A stretch of 64,000 bases of DNA, from the NCBI RefSeq assembly GCF_932526225.1, contig NC_064040.1, positions 3,817,681 to 3,881,680 on the forward strand, read 5' to 3'. Within the stretch, counting starts at the first letter, position 1. Each line of letters opens with the position of its first letter. Below, one piece after another: positions 12,544 to 25,200 of the stretch. The notes under the pieces are model-generated. The model had not been told where the DNA came from and did no database searches. It saw only the letters and a list, made by a program, of their open reading frames with translations. The stretch is from Nematostella vectensis. Lineage: Eukaryota > Cnidaria > Anthozoa > Actiniaria > Edwardsiidae. A program made the position numbers and the translations under genes.

Positions 12544-15500
12544 CTACCTGCATTGCAGAAGATATTGTACTAAAAAAACAAGGGAAAGTAGACAAGGCTG
12601 CCAAATAACTCCCTCTGCCTTTGATCGCATCCGTGCTTTAGAAAGAAAGAAAAAGAATAAATAACCATGATGATATGGAATATTAATCAAATGAGAAAGA
12701 CATGCAAACAAACAAGCACACGTGACCAGGTACAGACCACAACACACATGACCAGGTACAGACCACAACACACATGACCAGGTGAAGACCACAACACACA
12801 TGACCAGGTACAGACCACAACACACATGACCAGGTGAAGACCACAACACACATGACCAGGTACAGACCACAACACACATGACCAGGTACACAACCCAACA
12901 CACATGACCAGGTACAGACCACAACACACATGACCAGGTACAGACCACAACACACATGACCAGGTACAGACCACAACACACATGACCAGGTACAGACCAC
13001 AACACACATGACCAGGTACAGACCACAACACACATGACCAGGTACAGACCACAACACACATGACCAGGTACAGACCACAACACACATGACCAGGTGAAGA
13101 CCACAACACACATGATCAGATCAGGTGAAGACCAGAACACACATGACCAGGTACAGACCACAACACACATGACCAGGTACAGACCACAACACACATGACC
13201 AGGTGAAGACCACAACACACATGACCAGGTGAGGACCACAACACACATGACCAGGTGAGGACCACAACACACATGACCAGGTGAGGACCACAACACACAT
13301 GACCAGGTGAGGACCACAACACACATTACCAGGTACAGACGGCAACACACATGACCAGGTACAGACACACATGACCAGGTACACACCACACATGGCCAGG
13401 TACACACCACAACACACATGACCAGGTACACACCACAACACACATGACCAGGTACACACCACAACACACATGACCAGGTGAAGACCACAACACACATGAC
13501 CAGGTACAGACCACAACACACATGACCAGGTACAGACCACAACACACATGACCAGGTGAAGACCACAACACACATGACCAGGTGAAGACCACAACACACA
13601 TGACCAGGTGAAGACCACAACACACATGACCAGGTGAAGACCACAACACACATGACCAGGTGAAGACCACAACACACATGACCAGGTGAAGACCACAACA
13701 CACATGACCAGGTACAGACCACAACACACATGACCAGGTACAGACCACAACACACATGACCAGGTACAGACCACAACACACATGACCAGGTACAGACCAC
13801 AACACACATGACCAGGTGAAGACCACAACACACATGATCAGGAAGAGCACATCAGAAACAATAACCACTAATAAGCACTGAAATGAGTTTCACTTACATT
13901 CTTGGCAAGTCAACTCTGTGCAGTGCCATCCAGTATAATGACAAACACTGCAATCAAATTAATATAGACTTCTCAGATTTCAAATAAAGGGTAATACTAG
14001 CACTTAAGCAAGCATGATTGTCCTACTTCCTTACAACAGACCAGAGAAATTAGTTTTTGTGTTGCTTTCTTTTGTGCTTTGAATAAATTTGAATTAGTGA
14101 ATGCTGTTAATCAAAAGCTATTAAGTGCAGTGCCATAGCAGGCCTTGAAATAGGGCATGATACAAAAATATTAAGAAAACAATGGGGGGGGGGGCACAGC
14201 CACACCCCTACTGGTCATTTCCTTATAATTTGTGAAAATATTGGGGGGGCACATTCCCCAGTGCCCCACCCCCTGCTACGGCATTGAAGTTACATACTGT
14301 AGAGTGACATACCACTGTTTGCAGCCATTTATAGAAACCATATCTTCCAGCTTGTACACTTTTCCCTTAAACTTGCACTTTTCTAAAACATACCATCATG
14401 ATTATGGTGATTTCACAAACGAAGTGATTTCTCGATTTATTTTGCAGTCATACATAGGGTCAGGGTGGGTCATTCACATACAAGGGGTCAGGGGGGACAG
14501 TAACACACAAAGGGTCAGGGGGGCCAGTCACATACATGGGGTCAGGGGGGACAGTCACATACATGGGGTCAGGGGGGTCAGTCACATACATGGGGTCAGG
14601 GGGGACAGTCACATACAGGGGGTCGGGGGGTCAGTCACATACATGGGGTCAGGGGGGCCAGTCACATAGATGGGTCAGGGGGTCAGTCACATACATGGGG
14701 TCAGGGGGGTCAGTCACATACATGGGGTCAGGGGGGACAGTCACATACAGGGGGGACAGTAACATACATGGGTCGGGGGGTCAGTCACATACATGGGGTC
14801 AGGGGGGCCAGTCACATACATGGGTCAGGGGGTCAGTCACATACATGGGGTCAGGGGGGACAGTCACATACATGGGGTCAGGGGGGTCAGTCACATACAT
14901 GGGGTCAGGGGGGACAGTCACATACATGGGGTCAGGGGGGACAGTCACATACAGGGGGTCACAGGGGTCAGTCACATACAGGGGGTCGGGAGGGTCAGAC
15001 AAATACATGGGTCAGGGGGGACAGTCACATACATGGAGTCAGGGGGGACAGTCACATACATGGGGTCAGGGGGTCAGCCACATACAGGGGGTAAAAGGAC
15101 GAAAGTCACATATATGAGGTCAGGGGGTCAGTCACATACCCGGGGTCGGGGGTCAGACAAATACATGGGGTCAGGGGGGTCAGTCACATACAGGGGGTCA
15201 GGGGGGTCAGTCACATACATGAGGTCAGGGGGGGTCAGTCACATAGAGGGGGTCAGGAGGGAAAGTCACATACAGGGGGTCAGTCACATAGAGGGGGTCA
15301 GTCACATACAGGGGGTCAGGGGGGACAGTCACATACAGGGGGTCAGGGGGGACAGTCACATACATGAGGTCAGGGGGGACAGTCACATACAATGGGTCAG
15401 GGGGGACAGTCACATACATGGGGCCAGGGGGGTCATTCACAAATAAGGTTGTCAGGGGGTGTCAGTCACAACTGGAAAGTTTTATGTGCAAACAAACTGT

Positions 15501-18500
15501 CCAGAATATACCTCTATATTTATATCTTTTGCTGCTTTTATTGCCCAGAGAATAAAGAAGCTGTAGACCCTAGGAGGGGCATAAGGCTGTACAGTATTTT
15601 CTTTTCTGAGATAAAAACCCCTAATTTGTGCACATTTTATCTCTAAAACTGCCCTCTAAGATAAGATTTTGTGTTAAAAAATATAAACCTTCCCATTGTC
15701 ACTTAGGAAAAAACCGGCAACAAATGAAGACAAACATTGCTTGGGGTTGTAACTGTGGTTGCAATATGCCAAATACCTTGTGTGCAGTTTGTATTCCAGG
15801 AACACAAAACTTCTCCATTGTGGCAGGAGCTGAGGAAAAAACACCTAAAACTTCAAGCATAATTTACAAAAATATACTTATGCTTTGGGCAAAAAGGGTT
15901 TTTACCAGTTACGACAGGCAGTCTTTGGCATAGCTTCACCATCATTGTAATAGGCACCACCATAGTAACATCCTGAAAAAATATACCAAAATGCTAGCCT
16001 CTTTTACTGTCACTTAACAGATACACGACTGTACCAGCCACTCACCAAATACACATGACTCTACCAGTCACTCACCAGATACACATGACTCTACCAGTCA
16101 CTCACCAGATACACATGACTCTACCAGTCACTCATTAGATACACACGACTGTACCAGTCACTCACCAAATATACATGACTCTACCAGTCACTCACCAGAT
16201 ACACATGACTCTACCAGTCACTCACTAGATACACACGACTGTACCAGTCACTCACCAAATACACATGACTCTACCAGTCACTCACTAGATACACATGACT
16301 CTACCAGTCACTTACCAGATACACACGACTCTACCAGTCACTCACCAGATACAAATGACTTGACAAATCACTCACCAGATACACACGACTCTACCAGTCA
16401 CTCTCCAGATACACATGACTCTACCAGTCACTCACCAAATACATATGACTCTACCAGTCACTTACTAGATACACATGACTCTACCAGTCACTCACCAGAT
16501 ACACACGACTGTACCAGTCACTCACCAAATACACATGACTCTACCAGTCACTCACTAGATACACATAACTCTACCAGTCACTCACCAGATACAAATGACT
16601 TGACAAGTCACTCACCAGATACACATGATTCTACCAGTCACTATATTCACATGACTATACCAGTCACCCACTAGATACACACGACTGTACCAGTCACTCA
16701 CCAAATACACATGACTCTACCAGTCACTCTCCAAATACACATGACTCTACCAGTCACTCACCAAATACACATGACTCTACCAGTCACTCACTAGATACAC
16801 ATGACTCTACCAGTCACTCACCAAATACACATGACTCTACCAGTCACTCACTAGATACACATGACTCTACCAGTCACTCACCAGATACACACGACTGTAC
16901 CAGTCACTCACTAGATACACATGACTCTACCAGTCACTCACCAGATACACACGACTGTACCAGTCACTCACTAGATACACATGACTCTACCAGTCACTCA
17001 CCAGATACACACGACTGTACCAGTCACTCACCAAATACACATGACTCTACCAGTCACTCACCAGATGCACATGACTCTACCAGTCACTCACCAAATACAC
17101 ATGACTGTACCAGTCACTCACCAAATACACATGACTCTACCAGTCACTCACTAGATACACATGACTCTACCAGTCACTCACCAGATACACATGACTCTAC
17201 CAGTCACTCACCAGATGCACATGACTCTACCAGTCACTCACTAGATACACATGACTCTACCAGTCACTCCCCAGATACAAATGACTTGACAAGTCACTCA
17301 CCAGATACACATGACTCTACCAGTCACTCACCAGATACACATGACTCTACCAGTCACTCACCAGATACACACGACTCTACCAGTCACTCCCCAGATACAA
17401 ATGACTTGACAAGTCACTCACCAGATACACATGACTCTACCAGTCACTCACCAGATACACATGACTCTACCAGTCACTCACCAGATACACACGACTCTAC
17501 CAGGCACTCACCAGATACACATGACTCAACAAGTCACTCACCAGATACACATGTCTTCAGCTTGCGGCAGTTGATGTGACCACCCTCTTGACATTTGCAG
17601 CATTTCTTCCCTTGCATGAAAACATCCCCTTGGCTGTACTGCACTCCCCTTTCAAAGTCAAAGCACACACCTGAGATATGAAACACATTGGGGAACCTTA
17701 TTACGTGTTGCTATAGCCACTATTATTAACCATAAATTAACAAAGTTTGGTTAAAACATGCCCTACCATTTATACTATGAGATTCCACAGGCAACATACA
17801 CTCCGCACGGCAAGGACTTCCCTGAGCGGATGGACAGCACCACATCTCACCATGATTCTGGCAATGATCATCTTGTGTGCATGACAAGTGGCAAGGGGAC
17901 TCAGGCTGGCTGCTCACATCTGGACAGGACAACACTACCACAAAATAACTAGATGTATCATGATGCTTGTGTCATATGGCTGCTCACATCTGGACAGGAC
18001 AACACTACCACAAAATAACTAGATGTATCATGATGCTTGTGTCATATGGCTGCTCACATCTGGACAGGACAACACTACCACAAAATAACTAGATGTATCA
18101 TGATGCTTGTGTCATATGGCTATGAACAACAAAGTAAAGAATATTGGCAATATATCAGACAAAGTTATGTCATTAATGTTAAGTCAGCAAAAGATTTATT
18201 GTAGTGCATGTTGGTTCAAGGTCATGACCAGTACGGCAACTATATGTAGATGCATGCTTTGATAAGGCATACAGTATATAAATTTAATTGAATTTGTCAC
18301 CAATATAGTCTGTCTTTGCAATGTCAAATGGAACTCCTATTTAAGGAGGATTGATAGATATTGGCTTCAAAACTATGCATTACAAAGCCATTTACAGTCA
18401 CCATAGTAACACAGGAAGTCTGTTACAATACTCTGTTACAAATGTTTACTCAGAAAACTGACAGAGAAACACAACATTTTTCTTGTTTTCTTATTCTGTT

Positions 18501-20414
18501 CTATACCTAGGATGATCTAGGAGAGTAATGATTTTAATCAATCCGATACAAACTCTGAAATGTTTTTAGTCTGAAATTATCCTTTCTTTCTAAAAGTTAA
18601 AAAAAATTTACAAGTGGGGGGGACTTCAAGAAAAACAGACAAGGGTGCTCGACAGCAAAATAAATCTTAACCCTAAGGGATAGCACTAAGGGCGTGGTCA
18701 ACAAAAATTCTTACCCCTTAGAGATGGCACATTGGGTGTGGTCAAATGAATTTTTAACTTTAAGAGATAGCTTAACAAAAAATGCCCGCTTTAATTGGCT
18801 GACGAATCCTGAAACCGGGAGTATCAACCGATCAGTTGACTTGTGGTTTATTGTAAAATACAGTTCGAGCGATTGGGCCACCATTTAACACCCTAAAAGA
18901 TAGCAGAACCAGAAAAATCCTAAAACACCCCCTAAGAGATAGCAGTTGGTAAGAATTTTATACCCTAAAAGATAGGTCGAGCACCCCCATCTACCTTTAT
19001 GGAGAGTTCCCCCCCCCCCCCCCGGGGTGTAAAAGCAGAAATATCTGTAAAAATAACCTCAGAAAGAAACTGCATGCTGCATGCATGCATGATGATCATG
19101 GGTCATAAACAAAGAACAGACACCTTTTTATCTTTTCCTCTGTGCACATTTGCTCACATGTGGTGCTGGTGGGAGTGCATGGTTGTAGTGTTCTGAGATG
19201 AATGGTGAGTAATACATGATGACAGTGCAATGCCCCTCGGGGCATACCACATACTAATCTCGCAGTTTGATGAATTAGAGCAAGCATGCAATAAGTAAAC
19301 CATCTGGCTTAAAATTCATAAAGAAAAAATCATAACAGATCTGAAATCTGCAAATTTTCAAATCAAAAGGTAATGTTCTAAGGTCAATGGTTAAAATAAA
19401 GTGATCCAGAGCTTTTAAAAACGACGGTTAAAAGAACAGTTCATTGCCAAACAAACAGATGCAAATTTCATCATCATTAAAGCAATTATAAAAACAATCT
19501 GACAAAACAATATTCTCAGTGCTTTTACTTAAAAGTAAGTTGAACTTATGATGTCATTATCGTTATCCTCAGAGATTAAAAAACGGATTTTAAGTAAGTA
19601 CTTGCTGGTGTAAAAATAGGTATTAAATACTTAAGTTACTTACTAGCTTCGAGTCTGAAATTATGAATCAAGAATTTGCTCCTTGTCTACTGGGCATAAA
19701 AAGTTACTCGGAATCAATTACACAATAAAAGTGTGTTGCAACACATTTATTCAATTTTTTTAGTGTAATGACTTTGTTTGTTAAGTCCGCAGGCGAAAAG
19801 AAATGGCCGATCAGATTTCCGAAACATCCACAGTTGACGTTGAATGTACCTATTCTTGAAAAACCACTGACTTTTTTCGATTTTGCTATAAGCGTCTTCA
19901 TAAAAGTAGGGGTTTACAGCGAAGGGCATTTAGTGACTAGAACAAGAGGCATACTTGACACCTATCAGCTAATCCTTGCGAATATACTTGGAGGTGCAAA
20001 CCCATCGAATTCTATAGCATATCAACAATATAACTTTTAATTGCTTGGTAAATTGGATTCTTCACCCTTAAGCTGTACCCTGCTAACACAACCTCGACAA
20101 GAAATGTCCAGGTTTAGACACATTCGGTACGAGGAAGACAAAGGCAAGAAAGAAATTTATATAATTGATTTGACCATGGTTGACAAATGACGAGTTATTT
20201 TTGATCGTTTGCACTCGACAGCCAAGAGGTTCCTGATATCAATCACTTAGGTTCCTTTGGGCGACACATAAAGCATCATCTGTGCCCATCACATACCTTG
20301 CTCTGCCTTGGTTCGGCGTGGTTTGATTGAGTTTTGTGCGTGAACCTCCCGTAAGTACAGAAGTAGATAAATCACCAGCAAAATATGGCAGCGACGCCAT
20401 TCCAAAGATCGCAT
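12544..20414 (-). CDS. Secreted or surface WAP + triple-VWC domain protein
   Basis: Eight exons keep one frame with GT..AG borders: 20414-20297, 17919-17767, 17670-17542, 15972-15906, 15829-15777, 14382-14313, 13947-13898, 12635-12544, giving 243 aa. Residues 1-26 are a signal peptide (RCHILLVIYLLLYLREVHA). Residues ~40-90 hold a WAP-like four-disulfide core (CHLSC, DDHC, WCCP, CRAEC; seven of the usual eight Cys). Three von Willebrand factor C modules follow, the second and third each split over two exons (CYYGGAYYNDG with CSCHNGEVLC; CKFKGKVYKLED with CVCHYTGWHC). The last exon ends in a hydrophobic tail (CLLSLVFLVQYLL), possibly a GPI signal. VWC proteins often bind BMP/TGF-beta ligands and WAP domains often inhibit proteases; the role here is inference. 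I know no named orthologue. Confidence 0.75.
12716..13840. repeat. 26-bp minisatellite in the WAP-VWC gene (~43 units)
   Basis: The unit is ACCAGGTACAGACCACAAC plus ACACATG, with GTGAAG and GTGAGG variants. It lies in the last intron. The unit has no stop in several frames, so long spurious ORFs appear on the minus strand. Confidence 0.95.
14450..15470. repeat. ~28-bp G-rich minisatellite in the WAP-VWC gene
   Basis: The unit is GTCACATACATGGGGTCAGG plus GGGGACA, in variants of 24-29 bp. It lies in the intron between exons 5 and 6. Dense GGGG/GGGGGG runs are on the + strand, and hence C-rich in the gene's sense strand. Confidence 0.95.
16020..17560. repeat. 30-bp minisatellite built from the exon 3 splice donor (~51 units)
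   Basis: The unit is ACACATGACTCTACCAGTCA plus CTCACCAGAT. On the minus strand each unit contains CATGTGTATCTG|GTGAGTG, which is the last 12 bases of exon 3 plus its 5' splice site (donor at 17541/17542). The array starts at that junction and fills the intron down to exon 4. Imperfect units occur near 16,640-16,675. Confidence 0.9.
17908..18117. repeat. 70-bp triplication containing the exon 2 splice acceptor
   Basis: Three nearly identical 70-bp units start at 17,908, 17,978 and 18,048. On the minus strand each carries TTGTCCTGTCCAG|ATGTGAGCAGCC, the acceptor and first bases of WAP exon 2 (true exon start 17,919; copies at 17,989 and 18,059). Confidence 0.9.
18118..20296. other. Intron 1 of the WAP-VWC gene
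   Basis: Apart from the inverted-repeat element at 18,615-19,022 I see no further coding exon. A candidate at 19,120-19,196 on the minus strand was rejected because its phase does not fit. Exon 1 joins exon 2 directly in phase 1. Confidence 0.4.
18615..19022. mobile_element. MITE-like inverted-repeat element
   Basis: The left part contains GGGTGCTCGAC and the right part its complement GTCGAGCACCC. Both ends have runs GGGGGGACTT and CCCCCC. Internally, several CCCTAA(G/A)(G/A)GATAG motifs occur in both orientations. There is no ORF of note. Borders are approximate. Confidence 0.45.
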
Positions 20415-20799
20415 AGTGGGGCTAATTGCAGACCACGGGCCCGTGGGTTTGACAGATATTTGGCATAAGAGCTCAATTTTAGGTGCAAACCTGAAAGCAT
20501 TGACGACAACGCAACGTATTTTTGCAAGCGAGTTTTTGGTTAACTTTCTCGTATAAACAATAGTACTCGAGTATCCGGCATGCTCTGCGATCTGGAAGTG
20601 GTGGGGGAGGGGTGGTGCATGAAAGTTTTTTATCTTGCGGTATATGTCCTCAACCTGCACTGCACTAACTATGAACGGTAATTTTACATGCGCCATTATC
20701 GAGAACACAGAAGTATATTCTGAAAAATTTGAGATAAATATTCAGAAGTTTGGAAAACTGCTAGATATGCATATCGACTTGCCTGGAGACAAAGGGAGT

Positions 20800-21580
20800 G
20801 GCACATCTCCAGGGGGGTCTTCAGAATTCGAAAAATACCCCTAAAAATACCTGCACGACCAAAAATTGCTACCCTAAAAATACCCCAGAAAATACCATTC
20901 CGAGGGGAGTTCAGTGATAAAATGTCCCCGCAACCGAGGGATGATTAGTTGAAGTCCCGACGCCGGCCTTTAGCCGGCCACTCCATTGCAACATTAGCCT
21001 CGCTAAATGCAATTATACTATTTAAAGATAAAAGATTCCCCGAGGTGCCATGCTATAACTTTGTAATACCATGATCACCGAGGAAATAAACTCGCAACTA
21101 CGAAAAACATTAGGTTGGATGAGCGCACACGGTTCAATGGATCAGGGCATTGCATACGCATTGTTCTTTTTCTCTCTCCCATGTCAACCACATTTTCACG
21201 AACAATTCTCACATCAAACATCGTTTATTGACATAGTTGCTCTACCTATGCAGTTTAGTTCTTTGACGTCATTAGCGCGCATGCGTAAATCAATCAAAAT
21301 CATCCCACATGGATCTAGTCTAACGTTGTTTACGTATCACGAGATCGCATACCCTGGTCTCTTGGCGCAGGGTGTGTTCCTGCGCTAATCAGGAAGCTGC
21401 CTTCTATTTATTTCCCTAGTGAAAACTAGAAGACAAGCATCCTGGTTCTAAATTTCTCTAAAAATACCCGAAGCCCCCATTTGAACCCTAAAAATTATGA
21501 CGAGCATCCCAATCAGGTTGACATAGTAAGAACCTCTCCCCTCCTGGGGGAAAGGGGGGGGGATCAAGTCGGAAAAAATT
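20800..21580. mobile_element. Possible repeat element with CTAAAAATACCC motifs
   Basis: CCAGGGGGGTCTT at the left and CCTCCTGGGGG at the right bracket several CTAAAAATACC/CCCTAAAAAT motifs. It resembles a degenerate MITE, but inverted termini cannot be aligned convincingly by eye. It lies upstream of the WAP-VWC start and 3' of DPP3. Confidence 0.3.
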
Positions 21581-21834
21581 GTTTTCCAGAAATATTTTTG
21601 CGGTACACCAGACCAATCTTACAGCCATCCAGGTTGGGACGGCGCTCAGCCCTTATTACGAAGCATCAACAAGACATGTTGAACATCGAAATAAACAACA
21701 ATTTATTATTGTGCGATCGTGGTACAGATAATCAGAAGCTTGAGGAACATGCATCTAATACAATAAAATCCTGATAAATAAAATTTGAACACACGTCCTG
21801 TTGCAACTTAGTGTGTAAAGTCCTGTGTACTGGC

Positions 21835-22215
21835 GGTAGGGTGTCGTTCAGAACTGGTCATGAGGTGACTGGTAATGGGGTGTCGCTAAGTACTGGTAAT
21901 GGGGTGACTGGTAATGGGGGTGTCGCTAAGTACTGGTAATGGGGATGTCGCTAAGTACTGGTAATGGGGGTGACGCTAAGTACTGGTTATGGGGGTGCCG
22001 CTAAGTACTGGTAATGGGGATGCCGCTAAGTACTGGTAATGGGGGTGCCGCTAAGTACTGGTAATGGGGGTGCCGCTAAGTACTGGTGATAGGGTGTTGT
22101 TTAGTACTGGTAATGGGGTGTCGCTAATAACTGGTAATGGGGGTGCCGCTAAGTACTGGTAATGGGGGTAACGCTAAGTACTGGTGATAGGGTGTTGTTT
22201 AGTACTGGTGGTAGG
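21835..22215. repeat. 25-bp minisatellite overlapping the DPP3 stop codon
   Basis: The unit is GGTAATGGGGGTGCCGCTAAGTACT with variants, about 15 units. The right-most unit (TTTAGTACTGGTGGTAGGG) contains the DPP3 stop codon at 22,201-22,199 and its last four sense codons. Confidence 0.85.
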
Positions 22216-25200
22216 GAAGATCTTCCCGCCAGAGTTTCTCAAGCACAGGATCATCTCCTGGGAACCGCGCAATGAACGACGCAATCATTCCAGATGCACT
22301 TGCTTCAAACTCTTTCAGAGATACCACCCCATCTGCAAATATAGAGGGAAAACAAATATGCTAAACATTTTAGACAAAAAAATTGTGAGTTAGACTTTCA
22401 CTAAAACAACTATTTGTGGGGAAGGTGGGCGACACCACAGGTCTCTCAGACTATTGCATGCCTTACATGGCTTTTTGTGTGGCGTTTTGGGTCAATTATT
22501 GCATGGCTTTTTGTGTCACTCCATATATCTATGGTGCCTCGTACACTTCGGTTTTTTTGCGACTATACCTTGGATTGTGGTATGTGACTGGACGAACATC
22601 CTACGGGGGGTCTTCCTGGCCAGTACAATATTCCGCATTTCCAGGAAGTGAGCATCCACCGCTGAGTACTTGTCATACAGATCCTTGCCAGATGCGTAGT
22701 CAGCAGTAGACTTGAATACCTACGGGGAAACAAGCCACGTGACAGTAGCCAAATAAGCGTGACACTAACAGTCACGCAATACTAGGTAACCCTAATGGTC
22801 ACGCAATACCATGTAACCGTTACAGTCACGCAATACTATGCAACCCATTGTCACACACAGAACAGACTTTCACTTGTTAACAAGATTATCAAGGATGTGC
22901 AAATAAATGCCAAAGTAGAAAGAGCTGAGGGACAGAGGCTACTCCAAGTTTCTGGCTTGAACAATTGCAGTGACCAATTTTAAAGCTAATCCTATTCACG
23001 TTTTACTTTTTTAGGCTGACGTCTATAGCATAGGAACAATCGGGACTCCTGATTTTAGAAGAATTAATTTCTCTTCTTCGCAAGCTTGCAGGCAGATACA
23101 CCTTTTTTTTAAATATGTTGTCTTTGCAAATAGTAAATTGCAATTGCCAAATGGCCGAAAAAATCACAGGGCTCGCCATACTTCTACTGAATGCTGGAAA
23201 ATGTGAAAAACTAGTGCGTTTGGCTGTTTGCTTATCTTTATTCTTAGGGAAAATGTGAAAAACTAGTGCATTTGGCTGTTTGGTTATCTTTATTCTTAGG
23301 ATGATTATACCAAAAAGAAGCAATAAGTTTTAGAAGCACCATTTGCCATTCGCCATTTGCATTGGCAACGATTTTGAGGAAGGTATATATATAGTAATAA
23401 ATGCCCATTTGGTAGGATTTACCTGTAGCTTCCTGAGAAACGCGCCAATGGCAGGTTGTCCTACGCAAGAGATCTTATTACGATCCAGCATGACTAGAAT
23501 GTCAGGCTTGCCGTCTGAGCCTGTGATACGAGTCAGCTGTACCAGCTGCTCACCAGCCTCGAGGAGCACACGCAAGATGACATAACGAGCCTGCATGTGG
23601 GCCTACAAAACAACAAAACACTGGTTTTCAGTTGATAATTCAGGTGTGCGCCTGCAACATGGTGTTACCTGTCTCCATTTGTTGTTCTCTGGGGTGTAGA
23701 ACTCCAGGCCGAGAAGCCCTGCACGCACCATGTTAAGCCAGTTGACATAGACGATATCGTCACCTGCCGCACCCTCGTGACCAAAGATCCTAAGCACAGA
23801 GCGTGAAGAGTCATGGAATTTGTCATATTTTAACTAAAGGACAGTAGTAGAGAGCTAAGCATAGACAACCAGACAGCTAAGAAGACACTGATAACAAACA
23901 TGCCAAGCGCTAAATTATACATCAGATTCAAGACTTAAGCTCTTTACCTAAAATAGTCAGCGCCCTATTGCTTTAAGCTAGACCAGCGCTTTTCTCAATT
24001 TTTTAAATTGCAAATAGGGGAAATAGTGAGGTAAGGGCGGGAACGGAAAAGGCCTCCGTTTTTTTTTCTCACATAACTAGGCCCAGCTATTCCAGCTTGG
24101 CTAACTAAGGTTGGCTCTTCCTGGCAGGTGACAAGCTGGAAATCGACCCTAGTATAGACTGTAGTTTTTCCTACTAGTTATACCAGCTATCTAGTCAGCT
24201 TTCTTTACTTTTTATAAAAATGCAACTAAAACATCCATCATTCTCACCTGAGGACATCTTTGTTCAAACACAAGTAGATGCCAACACACTCAGCACGGCA
24301 TTCCTCATAGGAAGAGCTGAGCTCAGCAAACTTGGTGGACCAAGTCTCACCCTCAGTGTACCAGCTTTGGATCTACAAGTATTTAGGGTACAAGTCACAA
24401 ATAATAAGTATCATTCAATACAAGCAGTCTGTGTCACACAGTTCAGACACTTTCTTACACACCTTCTCGCCTGTTTCTGTATTTACAACACTCTTGTGGT
24501 CAAAGTTGTAGGAACCATCAGGCTTCTGCGAAACGAGTAATACTTTAGTAAGAATTTTTGACTATTTAGTTCTCTGATCGTGCTTATCAAAGGTTGAGGC
24601 AATATGCTGTTTTATATGAGCTTTTTCCTCTAATATGCACCAGTGATAAAATCAAAGCAAGGGTTCAGACCTTTATGAATAGTTTTCCACTGCCGTGACC
24701 AAGAAGTTCATGAAGACCAACTTGAACTTCAAATGAGGGTGCTTTAAGCTTAGAATATAACTCCTGAATAAATAGAAGAAACAATCGCTAAATTAAGATT
24801 ACGAGCAAAGACCATCCACCCTGACACCATCTGCCTGTGCATAAAAACACCTGCCCGGCAAACACATACTGGCAATAACACCACCTTCCTGGACAAGACA
24901 CCAGCTGCCTGGATGTGACAACACCTTCCTGGACATGACACCAGCTGCCTGGGTATGACACCAGCTACCTGAACATGACACCAGCTGCCTGGACATGACA
25001 CCAGCTGCCTGAACATGACACCAGCTGCCTGGACATGACACCAGCTACCTGAACATGACACCAGCTACCTGAACATGACACCAGCTGCCTGGACATGACA
25101 CCAGGTGCCTGGACATGACACCAGCTGCCTGGACATGACACCAGCTACCTGAACATGACACCAGCTGCCTGGACATGACACCAGCTGTCTATGCACAACA

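Noticed and set aside
12544-13868. Minus-strand ORFs of up to 429 codons with VCTWSCVLWSVPGHV repeats
   Set aside because: They are read-through of the 26-bp minisatellite, open in several frames at once. Only the last 30 codons are kept, as exon 8 of the WAP-VWC gene, after a proper acceptor.
14232-15446. Plus and minus ORFs with GSGGTVTYM and PPDPMYVTV repeats
   Set aside because: Translation of the ~28-bp minisatellite in different frames; no start context or splice logic.
16020-17579. CRISPR-like regular array and ORFs with THDSTSHSPD repeats
   Set aside because: There are no unique spacers between repeats, so it is a tandem minisatellite; the ORFs are by-products.
19096-19196. Possible extra Cys-rich exon (PCTPTSTTCEQMC) of the WAP-VWC gene
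   Set aside because: Its entry phase does not match the exon 1 donor, and exon 1 joins exon 2 cleanly without it.
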